Shown in pieces: positions 1-9,137 of a stretch of 64,000 nt of DNA (its first letter is position 1; every line of letters begins with the position of its first letter). The stretch comes from Formosa sp. Hel3_A1_48 (GTDB lineage Bacteria; Bacteroidota; Bacteroidia; Flavobacteriales; Flavobacteriaceae), in NCBI RefSeq assembly GCF_001735715.1, contig NZ_CP017259.1:927501-991500 (forward strand), given 5' to 3'. The position numbers were made by a program, and so were the translations under genes. The notes under the pieces are model-generated. The model was not told the origin of the DNA and made no database searches. It saw only the letters and a list, made by a program, of their open reading frames with translations.

Positions 1-33
1 GCACATCATATTGTTCCATAGGTCAAAAATAAT

Positions 34-67
34 AAAAAAAGCTTCTCAAAGATGAGAAGCTTTTTTT
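34..67. terminator. Bidirectional intrinsic terminator
   Basis: A GCTTCTC/GAGAAGC stem with a short AAAGAT loop is flanked by seven A residues on the left and seven T residues on the right, so it can work on either strand. It lies just downstream of the minus-strand tRNA-Leu and would end that transcript, or one entering from the left edge. Confidence 0.85.
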
Positions 68-71
68 GCTG

Positions 72-153
72 TGCGGGCGGGGAGACTCGAACTCCCACAC
101 CTTGCGGCACTAGATCCTAAGTCTAGCGTGTCTACCAATTCCACCACGCCCGC
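72..153 (-). tRNA. tRNA-Leu (anticodon UAG)
   Basis: On the minus strand the sequence folds as a class II tRNA. The acceptor stem is GCGGGCG paired with CGCCCGC, and the discriminator is A. The anticodon stem-loop has loop CTTAGGA, giving anticodon UAG (reads CUN leucine codons). A long variable arm and a GTTCGAG T-loop follow. The 3' CCA is not encoded. The gene stands alone between a terminator and the divergent M20 peptidase gene. Confidence 0.95.
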
Positions 154-227
154 TAAATCCTAATTTATAGGGACGCAAATATAAACAATAGTTTATAAAT
201 TCAAACTGAACAATAGAAAATTATTTA

Positions 228-1658
228 ATGGCATTTCGTAATTTTGAAAAAAACAAAAAACCCATGAAAGGACTTAAAACTTATGTTGAAACGCACAAAG
301 AACGATTTCTAAATGAACTCTTTGATTTACTTAAACTCCCCTCTGTAAGTGCCGATTCTGCTTATGAAAAAGACGTAATCGCAACAGCAAAATTTGTCGC
401 CAAGAGCTTAGAAAAAGCAGGGTGTACCCAAGTCGAACTGTGTGAAACAAAAGGATATCCAATCGTTTACGCTGAAAAACTGGTCGACCCAAAACTCCCC
501 ACCGTATTGGTCTATGGACATTACGACGTTCAACCGGCGGACCCTATAGAATTGTGGGACTCACCTCCTTTTGAACCTCTTATAAAAACCACAGAATTAC
601 ATCCTGAGGGTGCAATTTTTGCACGTGGTGCTTGCGACGACAAAGGCCAAATGTACATGCACATCAAAGCATTAGAGTTTATGACTTCCACAGACCAATT
701 GCCTTGTAATGTCAAATTTATGATTGAGGGTGAAGAAGAGGTTGGAAGCGAAAACCTGGGTGCTTTTGTTGCAGAACAGAGCGAAAAACTCAGCAATGAT
801 GTTATTCTTATTTCAGATACAGGCATGATTTCCAAAGATACTCCTTCCATCACCACAGGACTGCGCGGCCTTAGTTACGTAGAAGTTGAAGTTACAGGAC
901 CAAATCGAGATTTGCACTCTGGAATTTATGGTGGTGCTGTCGCAAACCCAATCAATATTTTATCAAAAATGATTGCTTCACTACACGATGCAAACAACCG
1001 TATTACCATTCCTGGATTTTATGATAAAGTAGAAGAACTATCAAAAGATGAACGTGCAGCTATGGCCGAAGCACCCTTTTCGCTAGAGGATTATAAAAAA
1101 GCACTAAATATCGAGGCTGTATATGGTGAAAATGGTTACAGTACTAATGAACGCAATTCTATCCGGCCTACGCTCGACGTGAATGGAATATGGGGTGGCT
1201 ACACAGGGGAAGGTGCTAAAACAGTCATTGCCAGTAAGGCTTACGCAAAAATTTCGATGCGCTTGGTTCCTAATCAAGACCACCACGAAATAACAGCACT
1301 TTTCAAAACGCATTTTGAATCTATCGCACCTGAGGGCGTTCGCGTAAAAGTCACACCACACCATGGTGGGCAAGGTTATGTAACTCCTATCGACAATATT
1401 GGCTATCAAGCTGCGTCAAAAGCATATTTTGATACTTTTGGTAAAAACCCCATTCCACAACGAGGTGGTGGAAGCATCCCTATTGTTGCTCTTTTTGAAG
1501 AACACCTAAAGAGCAAAACAATCCTCATGGGGTTTGGCCTCAATAGCGATGCCATTCATTCTCCAAACGAGCATTATGGTGTTTTTAATTACCTCAAAGG
1601 CATTGAGACCATTCCATTGTTTTACAAATATTTTGTGGATTTAAAAGAAAGTCGCTAA
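228..1658 (+). CDS. M20 family dipeptidase
   Basis: Cytosolic metallopeptidase of the M20 family (CNDP/CPG2-like), expected to hydrolyse dipeptides using two Zn or Mn ions. The metal-site motifs are visible: GHYD (H98, D100), RGACDDKG (D137/D138), EGEEEVG (E169-E171, containing the general base), a DTG aspartate and a C-terminal HSPNEHYG histidine. The middle part (about residues 220-380) matches the usual dimerisation domain insert. At about 476 residues it is full length. The longest frame starts at 228, but homologues usually begin near MKGLKTYV, so the ATG at 264 is a likely alternative start. It stands alone, divergent from tRNA-Leu and convergent with the MmcQ/YjbR gene. Confidence 0.93.
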   Translation: MAFRNFEKNKKPMKGLKTYVETHKERFLNELFDLLKLPSVSADSAYEKDVIATAKFVAKSLEKAGCTQVELCETKGYPIVYAEKLVDPKLPTVLVYGHYDVQPADPIELWDSPPFEPLIKTTELHPEGAIFARGACDDKGQMYMHIKALEFMTSTDQLPCNVKFMIEGEEEVGSENLGAFVAEQSEKLSNDVILISDTGMISKDTPSITTGLRGLSYVEVEVTGPNRDLHSGIYGGAVANPINILSKMIASLHDANNRITIPGFYDKVEELSKDERAAMAEAPFSLEDYKKALNIEAVYGENGYSTNERNSIRPTLDVNGIWGGYTGEGAKTVIASKAYAKISMRLVPNQDHHEITALFKTHFESIAPEGVRVKVTPHHGGQGYVTPIDNIGYQAASKAYFDTFGKNPIPQRGGGSIPIVALFEEHLKSKTILMGFGLNSDAIHSPNEHYGVFNYLKGIETIPLFYKYFVDLKESR

Positions 1659-1672
1659 TAGGCCCACAGACC

Positions 1673-2044
1673 TTATTGTTCGAAACCGAATTTTTTACGC
1701 TGTTTTTTACTCATATTGTTTACTACCATTTCGTAACTATGAGTAATAAGTTCTAAAATAAATTTTGGTGAGAGCTCATTCGTGTCTAATTGAATCGTAT
1801 TCCAATGTTTTTTATTGGCGTGAAAACCAGGGAGGATTGAGTCAAATTCACTCCTCAATTCCAAAGCGTATTCTGGATCACATTTCAAGGTGATGGATGC
1901 AGCACCTCGCTCCCAATGACTTAGAGGACAAAGAGCAAATATTTTGCCCAGTACTTTAAATACAAGAGTATCTTGATCGAAAGGAAATTCTTCTGTTGTT
2001 TTAGGTTTTTGCAAACAAAATAGACGAATGTCTTCAATAGTCAT
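1673..2044 (-). CDS. MmcQ/YjbR family protein
   Basis: A 123-residue protein of the MmcQ/YjbR family, which has a CyaY-like fold suggested to bind DNA and has no settled function. Family hallmarks seen are the N-terminal 'IEDIRLFCLQKP.TTEEFPF' type segment, the FKV.GKIFAL strand, the LKCDPE.ALELR segment, and a KHWNTI motif followed by an ELI.HSYE.V helix. It is the last gene of a minus-strand run, 11 bp after the cyclase-family gene. It converges with the M20 peptidase gene 14 bp away, with no clear terminator between them. Confidence 0.85.
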   Translation of the reverse strand: MTIEDIRLFCLQKPKTTEEFPFDQDTLVFKVLGKIFALCPLSHWERGAASITLKCDPEYALELRSEFDSILPGFHANKKHWNTIQLDTNELSPKFILELITHSYEMVVNNMSKKQRKKFGFEQ

Positions 2045-2055
2045 AAAGTCTTTTA

Positions 2056-2805
2056 TTAATCGTAAAGCATGTAAAGAACTGGCTTGCTCGGAGAAGCATC
2101 GTTTTGAAATGGTGCAATTAATAGATTCAAAATATATTTACCGTCTTTGACACGGTTAGGAACATAAATCAATTCAGTAATCGTGGCTTCCATGCGCACA
2201 TCGCCATCAACATCCCAAAAGGCTTTGTGGGCCAATAACTGACCATCGTCGTTTTCTTTATCTACACTAGGCATATCCACCAATAGGTGTTTCACCCCCT
2301 TAGTTCTTAAATACACTGCCGCAGCTTCAGACAGATAAGGCGGGTTAGAATTTGCATATTGTCGATTTAGCTTGTCTTTGGTATTGGGTAAGGTACGGAT
2401 TACTACAGCTTCGCGTTTTTTATTACCAATAGCATAGCGCAGTTGTTTTTCAGAGATGACCAAATCTTCTCCATTCTTTTCAGGGACAACCGTGATGACC
2501 TCAGCAACAAATAAAAACTGTTTTAGGCATGAATTGATACTGTGCACCTCTTCAGTAATATGACCTACACACTCGGTATGTGTCCCATGAGCATGCGGAT
2601 TAAATTCAATAGAATTAAAATTGACCGAGGCGCCACTTTTGACACTACCTGTCCAGTTTTTAATGACCGCTGGATAAATTTTAGGTGGGGGCAAATACCA
2701 TGCATTGACGTTGTCTTTAGCCGCCCTTAAGGGGATTGAAATATCAATAGGTTGATCTACAAAAATAGTGTACGTTCTGCTGTTGGCATGGATAATGGCT
2801 TTCAT
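2056..2805 (-). CDS. Cyclase family protein (kynurenine formamidase-like)
   Basis: A 249-residue metal-dependent hydrolase of the cyclase/KynB family. The signature is HAHGTHTE at residues 71-78 with a further histidine in CVGHI (residue 82); these side chains form the metal site in characterised formamidases. A second conserved block, VDMPSVDKENDDGQLLAHKAFW, comes near residue 175. The natural substrate cannot be told from sequence, since family members act on N-formylkynurenine, isatin or other cyclic amides. No kyn pathway genes lie nearby. It sits between hemW and the MmcQ/YjbR gene in a minus-strand run. Confidence 0.88.
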   Translation of the reverse strand: MKAIIHANSRTYTIFVDQPIDISIPLRAAKDNVNAWYLPPPKIYPAVIKNWTGSVKSGASVNFNSIEFNPHAHGTHTECVGHITEEVHSINSCLKQFLFVAEVITVVPEKNGEDLVISEKQLRYAIGNKKREAVVIRTLPNTKDKLNRQYANSNPPYLSEAAAVYLRTKGVKHLLVDMPSVDKENDDGQLLAHKAFWDVDGDVRMEATITELIYVPNRVKDGKYILNLLIAPFQNDASPSKPVLYMLYD

Positions 2806-2837
2806 AAAATGAAGATTTCACTAAATTTAATAAAAAT

Positions 2838-3962
2838 TTACAGCATAAATAAATCTGAGGCAATACCATCACACAAAAATTTTCCTTTTTGGGTAGTTTT
2901 TAAATGATTTTGGTCTAAAATCAGCGTTTTGGCATCAAAATGTTTTTGAGCATTTTTTAGAAGTTGTGTTTGAAAAGCAGTTCCATATTCTTTTTCGATA
3001 CGATCTAATGAAACGCCCCAAATGGTACGTAGTCCGGTCATCAAATATTCGTTAAAACAATTTTCTGGAGTTAGAATTTCTGATGTTAGTGGCAAATTAT
3101 CATTGGCCAAGGCATTGATGTATTTTTTATTGTTGGAAATGTTCCAAGATCGCTTTTTACCATCAAAAGAATGCGCCGATGGGCCAAGACCGAGATAAGG
3201 TTTACCTAACCAATAACTACTGTTGTGTTTGGAAAAATAGCCCGGTTTACCAAAACTACATACTTCATAATGAGTAAACCCCGCTTTGGCTGTTTCATCT
3301 ACTAAAATTTGAAAATGTGCGGCCGCCACAGCATCATCCATGGGGGGATGTTGGTCTGTTTTTATAAAATGTTCTAAAGCTGTTTTTGGCTCTACCGTAA
3401 GCGCATAACTCGACAAGTGGTTTAGCCCCAAATCAAAGGCAATTTGAAGGTTCTCTAGCCACCGCGTATTAGTCATTTGCGGCATCCCATACAGCAAATC
3501 TATAGTGATATTATCGAAGTATGGCGTTGCCAATTGAATACATTTATGGGCTTCCTTGGCGCTATGAGCACGATTCATTAGTTTCAAATCTTCATCAAAA
3601 AAAGATTGGATTCCGATGCTCAGCCTGTTTATTGGCGTTTCAGAAAGCATTATGAGTTTATCTTCTGTAAAATCATCTGGATTAGCTTCTAGCGTAATTT
3701 CAGCATTTGGCGATACTTGGCAGTAAGTTTCGATAGTTTGAAAAATAATGTTTAAATCATTTGTCGTTAGTAAAGACGGTGTTCCTCCACCAAAATAAAC
3801 AGATTCAAAAACTACTGGGCTCAACTCTTTTGCTCTAAGCTGAAGTTCTTTGCAAAGGGCCTCAATAAAATCTTGCTTATGCTTTTGGTTGGTAGAAAAA
3901 TGAAAATTACAATAATGACATGCTTTTTTACAAAAGGGAATATGTATGTAGAGTCCTGCCAA
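2838..3962 (-). CDS. hemW: Radical SAM heme chaperone HemW
   Basis: HemW-type radical SAM protein (formerly annotated as coproporphyrinogen III oxidase-like), a heme chaperone that delivers heme to apo-proteins such as respiratory enzymes. The 4Fe-4S motif CKKACHYC (C11, C15, C18) follows the typical YIHIPFC start. YFGGGTPS (SAM binding) and a C-terminal HemN-like region are present. Length (374 aa) is normal for HemW and shorter than true HemN. It lies 8 bp downstream of ruvC in the same direction, so the two are probably co-transcribed. Confidence 0.93.
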   Translation of the reverse strand: MAGLYIHIPFCKKACHYCNFHFSTNQKHKQDFIEALCKELQLRAKELSPVVFESVYFGGGTPSLLTTNDLNIIFQTIETYCQVSPNAEITLEANPDDFTEDKLIMLSETPINRLSIGIQSFFDEDLKLMNRAHSAKEAHKCIQLATPYFDNITIDLLYGMPQMTNTRWLENLQIAFDLGLNHLSSYALTVEPKTALEHFIKTDQHPPMDDAVAAAHFQILVDETAKAGFTHYEVCSFGKPGYFSKHNSSYWLGKPYLGLGPSAHSFDGKKRSWNISNNKKYINALANDNLPLTSEILTPENCFNEYLMTGLRTIWGVSLDRIEKEYGTAFQTQLLKNAQKHFDAKTLILDQNHLKTTQKGKFLCDGIASDLFML

Positions 3963-3970
3963 ATGAAAGT

Positions 3971-4537
3971 TTATTTATTTACTCTTTTTTCATTTTGCTT
4001 GACAAAAGCACTCCATCCGGTATAGCTTTTCCCAGCAGTCACTTTACCCGCATTATAAAAATGGCAAACTGCAGCGGCCAAGCCATCTGTAGAATCCAAG
4101 TTTTTAGGTAATTCTTTCAGTTGCAAAAGACTTTGCAGCATTTTGGCCACTTGTTCTTTACTGGCATTTCCATTGCCAGTAATCGCCATTTTAATTTTTT
4201 TTGGCGAATACTCCGTAATGGGAATTTCTCTAGACAGTCCAGCAGCCATAGCTACTCCTTGGGCACGCCCCAACTTGAGCATACTTTGTACATTTTTTCC
4301 AAAAAACGGAGCTTCAATCGCAATCTCATCCGGGTTGAAAGTATCAATAAGTTCTATGGTGCGTTCGAAAATGAGCTTTAACTTCAAATAATGATCGCTG
4401 TATTTTTTGAGTTGCAATTCATTTAATTGTAAAAATTCCATGGTTTTGCCTTTGACTTTAATCAAACCAAAACCCATTATTGTAGTTCCGGGATCGATCC
4501 CCAAAATAATTTTTTCGCTAGTATTTGATGTGGCCAT
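3971..4537 (-). CDS. ruvC: Holliday junction resolvase RuvC
   Basis: Crossover junction endodeoxyribonuclease that cuts Holliday junctions with RuvAB. Acidic catalytic residues are in place: D15 in ILGIDPG, E75 in IAIEAPFF, and D148/D151 in the LDSTDGLAAAVCHF motif. The 188-residue length is usual. The gene is 8 bp upstream of hemW and 26 bp downstream of a small lipoprotein gene. Confidence 0.96.
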   Translation of the reverse strand: MATSNTSEKIILGIDPGTTIMGFGLIKVKGKTMEFLQLNELQLKKYSDHYLKLKLIFERTIELIDTFNPDEIAIEAPFFGKNVQSMLKLGRAQGVAMAAGLSREIPITEYSPKKIKMAITGNGNASKEQVAKMLQSLLQLKELPKNLDSTDGLAAAVCHFYNAGKVTAGKSYTGWSAFVKQNEKRVNK

Positions 4538-4563
4538 AGTAATGTTGGATTATACCATAGTAG

Positions 4564-5040
4564 CTATTTGGCGTTTAAAATAATGGGTAATACAAACTCG
4601 ACTTGTACGTGTTGTCCTCGTTTAATGGCAGGGTAAAGGGTAGGTAAATCGTTTAGCGCAGATCTCAAAACTGTTTTTAAATCTGCTGTTGAGCGGTCTT
4701 TTGTAGTGTGAGTTGCTACTTCAGAAAGCCTAAGAACTCCTGTAGTAGAAACTAAAAACCGTACATCAATAGTATCTGTTACAAAGGGCAACACAACATT
4801 CTGATTTTGCTGTAAAACTTCAGAAACATAAGTCGACAGTGTGTTTTCAAAACAGATTTTATTTTCATTAAAATTGATGATGTCCTCACAGCTTTCAAAA
4901 CTTGGGAATTGATCTACTTCATTCCACGAAAATGTTTTTAATTCTTGTTCAAGAATTGATTGTGAATCCATTTTCTTTTTCTCAAAATAAGAACAAGAAC
5001 ACAGGAAAAACGATAAAAAAAGCAGTATTACTGAGCGCAT
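4564..5040 (-). CDS. Small lipoprotein with a TonB C-terminal-like domain
   Basis: A 158-residue protein with a lipoprotein-type signal peptide (hydrophobic run ending in LCSCS, lipidated cysteine at 14 or 16). The mature part carries the pattern seen in many Bacteroidota TonB-C-like proteins: FPSFESCED, then a K.CFENTLS.YV helix, a strand DVRFLVSTTGVLR, and a final VEFVLPIIL strand. There is no N-terminal transmembrane anchor or Pro-rich linker, so it is unlikely to be a classical energy transducer and may only share the fold. Function unknown. It lies between pckA and ruvC on the minus strand. Confidence 0.7.
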   Translation of the reverse strand: MRSVILLFLSFFLCSCSYFEKKKMDSQSILEQELKTFSWNEVDQFPSFESCEDIINFNENKICFENTLSTYVSEVLQQNQNVVLPFVTDTIDVRFLVSTTGVLRLSEVATHTTKDRSTADLKTVLRSALNDLPTLYPAIKRGQHVQVEFVLPIILNAK

Positions 5041-5118
5041 TGGTTTGTTGTAAACACTAAAATTACGCTTTTAATTTCAACTGTAAAAATCCAGATAAAA
5101 ACTAGAAGGACTAATATA

Positions 5119-6738
5119 TTATTTGTTGGCTCTTAAATTTGGCGCGCCAGCCATGATTTCGGCATTGGCATAAGCTTCATATTGCTTGAAATTATCGACA
5201 AAAGATTGAGAGAGTTGATAAGCAATTTTATAAAACCCATCGTCATTGTTCCATGTTTTTCTAGGGCTCAAAACTGCTGTTGCGACATTGGGGCAAACCC
5301 GTGGCTGTAGTACGCCAAAAACAGAGTGAATATGATAATTATCTTTGTTGGCGGCCTCCAAAGAACCATCCATTGCCGCCGCAATCATGGCGCGCGTATG
5401 CTTGAGTGCCATACGCGCTCCTATACCGTATGGCCCACCTGTCCAACCTGTATTGACCAACCAAACGGTAACGCCTGAAGATTTCATTTTGGCGCTCAAC
5501 ATTTCGGCATATTTAGTGGGATGAAGCGGCATAAATGGCGCCCCAAAACAGGCCGAAAAAATAGGTTTCGGCTCATTGATTCCCGCCTCTGTTCCAGCCA
5601 CTTTTGCAGTGTAACCAGAAATAAAATGATATGCCGCTTGACCGGGTGTAAGTTTCGAAATGGGGGGCAACACACCAAAAGCATCGGCCGTTAAGAAAAA
5701 AATATTTTTTGGATTCCCCCCTATAGAATTGGGTTGAATATTTTGGATGTGGTGGATGGGGTAACTCACCCGCGTGTTGGGGGTGATGCTTTTGTCTGTA
5801 AAATCGACATTGCCGTCTTTATCCATAACGACATTCTCCAAAATTGCCCCTTTTTTTATGGCGTTATAAATGTCTGGTTCTTTGGATTTTGACAAGTTGA
5901 TGACCTTGGCATAACACCCACCTTCAAAATTAAATATAGTATTTTCGGCCGTCCAGCCATGCTCATCATCGCCAATGAGTTGACGTTCTGGATCTGTAGA
6001 TAATGTGGTTTTTCCTGTACCAGAGAGTCCGAAAAATATGGCTGTACTTCCATCTTTTCCAACATTGGCACTGCAATGCATGGGCAAGGTATTTTTGTAT
6101 ACAGGAAGAATAAAATTAAGCGCAGAAAAAATCCCTTTTTTGATTTCTCCGGTATAGCCAGTACCCCCAATAAGGGCTATTTTTTTTGTAAAATTCAATA
6201 TCGCAAAGTTGTGCTGTCGTGTACCATCTTCTTTTGGAATGGCCATAAAACTAGGCGTATTGACAATCGTCCACTCGGGAATAAAATCTTCAAGTTCTGA
6301 AGCACTAGGACGCATAAACATATTATAAGCAAAAAAGTTGCTCCACGGATATTCATTAATGACCCGTATATTGACCCGATACTTGGGGTCGGCACAGACA
6401 TAACTGTCACGAACATACAATTCCTTATCATTGAGGTACGTAATTACTTTGGTGTAGAGCTTGTCAAAGGCGGTTGGCGAGAATGGAATATTGATATCCC
6501 CCCACCAGATTTTGTCTTTGGTAATGCTGTCTTTGACAATAAAACGGTCTTTGGGTGAACGCCCTGTAAATTCCCCAGTATTGATGGCGAGCGCACCAGA
6601 AGAGGCCTCAACACCTTGTTGGAGTGCTATGGTTTGCTCGTGCAAATGTGCTGGTGAAAGTTGATAGTAAACTGACGTTGAAGTTATTCCGAGTGCTTTT
6701 AACGAAATCGTTTTCGTAACTTGGCGTACGTTTTCCAT
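5119..6738 (-). CDS. pckA: Phosphoenolpyruvate carboxykinase (ATP)
   Basis: ATP-dependent PEP carboxykinase, converting oxaloacetate and ATP to phosphoenolpyruvate, ADP and CO2, the first committed gluconeogenic step. The kinase-1a P-loop GLSGTGKT is at residues 237-244, the metal-binding IGDDEHGW at about 255-262, and the GEFTGRSPKDRF substrate segment near residue 55. Length 539 aa is typical. A Bacteroidota -7 box TAACTTTG lies on the minus strand at 6763-6770, about 25 bp before the start, but no good -33 box was seen. Gluconeogenesis fits growth on peptides, in line with the peptidases in this window. Confidence 0.97.
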   Translation of the reverse strand: MENVRQVTKTISLKALGITSTSVYYQLSPAHLHEQTIALQQGVEASSGALAINTGEFTGRSPKDRFIVKDSITKDKIWWGDINIPFSPTAFDKLYTKVITYLNDKELYVRDSYVCADPKYRVNIRVINEYPWSNFFAYNMFMRPSASELEDFIPEWTIVNTPSFMAIPKEDGTRQHNFAILNFTKKIALIGGTGYTGEIKKGIFSALNFILPVYKNTLPMHCSANVGKDGSTAIFFGLSGTGKTTLSTDPERQLIGDDEHGWTAENTIFNFEGGCYAKVINLSKSKEPDIYNAIKKGAILENVVMDKDGNVDFTDKSITPNTRVSYPIHHIQNIQPNSIGGNPKNIFFLTADAFGVLPPISKLTPGQAAYHFISGYTAKVAGTEAGINEPKPIFSACFGAPFMPLHPTKYAEMLSAKMKSSGVTVWLVNTGWTGGPYGIGARMALKHTRAMIAAAMDGSLEAANKDNYHIHSVFGVLQPRVCPNVATAVLSPRKTWNNDDGFYKIAYQLSQSFVDNFKQYEAYANAEIMAGAPNLRANK

Positions 6739-6801
6739 AAAAAATGAATTACATTAAAGAAGCAAAGTTAAATATTCTTTTAAAAACAGCTTAGAAATTA
6801 A

Positions 6802-7188
6802 CTAAAATTTATTTTTTAATGTATGATAAAACAAAACTCCCCAAGCACTAATCAGGAATAACCCACCTATGGGTGTTATGGGGCCAAAAAACCCAAAATC
6901 TATGGGGGTTAGCGTGTTGGTAGACAACAAATAAATAGAGCCCGAAAACAGCACTACCCCAATAATAGTGAGCCAAAAAAGACGACTTTTTTGAGCCGGT
7001 GTCAGCTGTGGTAGAAGCCCAACCACAAAAAGAAAAAACGCATGGTACATTTGATAACGCACCCCCGTTTGAAAACTTTCTAAGCTCGATACGCTAAGCG
7101 CAGAACGCAGTCCGTGTGCGGCAAAAGCACCCAAAACTACAGCAATAAGCCCTAGCAGACTTGCCGAAATAAAGATTTTCTTTTCCAT
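6802..7188 (-). CDS. DUF423 family membrane protein
   Basis: Small integral membrane protein of the DUF423 family with four predicted membrane segments and the family pattern LGAFAAHGL followed by F.TGVRYQMYHAF. Function unknown. The frame is open to 7203, but MEKKIF at 7188 is the start favoured by homologues. It lies upstream of pckA on the same strand and divergent from the saccharopine dehydrogenase-like gene. Confidence 0.85.
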   Translation of the reverse strand: MEKKIFISASLLGLIAVVLGAFAAHGLRSALSVSSLESFQTGVRYQMYHAFFLFVVGLLPQLTPAQKSRLFWLTIIGVVLFSGSIYLLSTNTLTPIDFGFFGPITPIGGLFLISAWGVLFYHTLKNKF

Positions 7189-7249
7189 ATTTATGTTTAA
7201 CAATTCAAATGACTAACTTAGGGGCAAAAGTAACAATTGATACAGTAAT

Positions 7250-8614
7250 ATGCGAACAATTTTAATTATTGGGGCAGGCAAATCTACAGCATATCTCGTA
7301 AAATACTTGCTGGAGAAATCTGAAGCTGAGCAACTACAAGTTATTCTTGCTGATAAAAATATTGAATTCGCGGCAAAACTTATAAATCAACACCCCAATG
7401 GGAAAGCCATCACTTTTGATGTTTTTGATGCAAAGCAACGTGCAAAAGAAATACAAAAAGCAGATGTAGTGGTGTCTATGTTGCCTGCGCGATTTCATAT
7501 TGAAGTGGCCAAAGATTGTTTGAATTTTGAAAAAAATATGATCACCGCTTCTTATGTAAGTGACGAAATGCAAGCCCTAAATGATGCCGCCAAAGCAAAA
7601 GGCCTGTTGTTTCTAAATGAAATGGGCGTAGATCCGGGTATCGATCATATGAGTGCCATGCAAGTTATAGACCGCATCAAGGCCAAAGGTGGCGAGATGA
7701 TTCTTTTTGAATCGTTTACCGGTGGACTTGTAGCCCCCGAAAGTGATGATAATTTGTGGCATTATAAATTTACATGGAACCCCAGAAATGTAGTCACCGC
7801 TGGTCAAGGTGGTGCTGCAAAATTTTTACAAGAAGGTAAATTCAAATACATCCCATATCACCGCTTGTTCCGAAGAACAGAGTTTTTGGAAGTCGACGGC
7901 TATGGCCGTTTTGAAGCTTACGCCAACAGAGACTCCCTCAAATACCAAAGTGCCTATGGATTGGACCACATCCAAACGCTGTACCGAGGCACCATCAGAA
8001 GAGTTGGATTTGGAAAAGCATGGCAAAAATTTATCCTGTTGGGCATGACGGACGATAGCTATACCATTGAAGACAGCGAACACATGAGTTACCGCGATTT
8101 CATAAACTCCTTTTTGCCGTATAGCCATACCGATTCAGTAGAGCTCAAACTCAGACATCAATTAAAGATTGATCAAGATGATATCATTTGGGAAAAGCTG
8201 GAAGAATTGGATTTATTTAATCCAAACAAAAAAGTAGGACTCAAAAATGCGACGCCTGCCCAAATTTTGCAGAAAATTCTCATGGACAGTTGGACCCTCA
8301 AAGAAGAAGACAAAGACATGATTGTGATGTACCACAAATTTGGATATCAACTCAACGGAAAAAAACACCAAATTGATGCGACTATGGTATGTAAAGGCGA
8401 AAATCAAACCTACACCGCTATGGCAAAAACCGTTGGTTTACCTGTTGCTATAGCTACAATAAAAATGCTTAATAACGAATTTGAGCTAAAAGGTGTTGAA
8501 ATTCCAACAAAAAAGGCCATATATGAATCAATTTTGAAAGAATTAGAATATTTTGATATCATTTTCAAAGAAAAAGAAGTAAAATACTTAGGATATAATA
8601 TACTAAACACTTGA
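7250..8614 (+). CDS. Saccharopine dehydrogenase-like reductase (LYS9 type)
   Basis: NAD(P)-dependent enzyme with an N-terminal Rossmann fold starting ILIIGAGKSTAYLVKYLL, followed by the saccharopine dehydrogenase C-terminal domain (from about residue 125, NEMGVDPGIDHMSAM, with LFESFTGGLVAPES). The 454 residues match the glutamate-forming saccharopine reductase type. In Bacteroidota this enzyme is presumed to act in lysine breakdown, which is inference here because no lysine-ketoglutarate reductase is in the window. An Lrp/AsnC regulator follows 64 bp downstream on the same strand and may control it. Confidence 0.88.
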   Translation: MRTILIIGAGKSTAYLVKYLLEKSEAEQLQVILADKNIEFAAKLINQHPNGKAITFDVFDAKQRAKEIQKADVVVSMLPARFHIEVAKDCLNFEKNMITASYVSDEMQALNDAAKAKGLLFLNEMGVDPGIDHMSAMQVIDRIKAKGGEMILFESFTGGLVAPESDDNLWHYKFTWNPRNVVTAGQGGAAKFLQEGKFKYIPYHRLFRRTEFLEVDGYGRFEAYANRDSLKYQSAYGLDHIQTLYRGTIRRVGFGKAWQKFILLGMTDDSYTIEDSEHMSYRDFINSFLPYSHTDSVELKLRHQLKIDQDDIIWEKLEELDLFNPNKKVGLKNATPAQILQKILMDSWTLKEEDKDMIVMYHKFGYQLNGKKHQIDATMVCKGENQTYTAMAKTVGLPVAIATIKMLNNEFELKGVEIPTKKAIYESILKELEYFDIIFKEKEVKYLGYNILNT

Positions 8615-8678
8615 TTTAGTTATAAATTATAAAATTTTTACATACTTTTGCGTCATTGAACCAAATAAATAATAAAAA

Positions 8679-9137
8679 ATGGCCAAAGTTTCGATAGACG
8701 GTATTGATAAAACAATATTAAGAGCATTAATGAAAGATGCACGAACACCAGTTCTTGAAATTGCGCGAAGTATAGGGATTTCTGGTGCTGCAATCCATCA
8801 AAGGTTACGAAAATTAGAAAATTCTGGACTCATTGCAGGCTCTAAGTTTGTGATTAATCCCAAAGTATTGGGGTACAAAACAATGGCCTTTGTAGGGGTC
8901 TATTTAGAAAAAGCAAAAAACAATGCTGATGCTGTACGGCAACTCAAGCGTATTCCAGAAGTATTAGAATGCCACTATACGACTGGCGATTGGAGTATTC
9001 TTATTAAAATCCTTTGCAAGGACAACGAGCATTTAATGAACGTTCTCAATAAAAGTATTCAAGATATTTCTGGTGTTTCCAGAACAGAAACGTTTATTTC
9101 TTTAAACCAACAACTTGACAGGCAGATTAAAATTTAA
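8679..9137 (+). CDS. Lrp/AsnC family transcriptional regulator
   Basis: A 152-residue feast/famine regulator. The N-terminal winged helix-turn-helix (IDGIDKTILRALMKDARTPV, then SGAAIHQRLRKLENSGLI) is followed by a RAM ligand-binding domain (about residues 65-145) with the conserved CHYTTGDWSILIKI strand. Family members bind amino acids and oligomerise to regulate metabolism genes. A -7-like box TACTTTTG is at 8643-8650, suggesting its own promoter. Its stop codon overlaps the convergent Zn peptidase stop by a few bases. Confidence 0.93.
   Translation: MAKVSIDGIDKTILRALMKDARTPVLEIARSIGISGAAIHQRLRKLENSGLIAGSKFVINPKVLGYKTMAFVGVYLEKAKNNADAVRQLKRIPEVLECHYTTGDWSILIKILCKDNEHLMNVLNKSIQDISGVSRTETFISLNQQLDRQIKI

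Noticed and set aside
72-153. tRNA-Leu as an integration (att) site
   Set aside because: No integrase gene and no duplicated tRNA 3' end was seen in the window.
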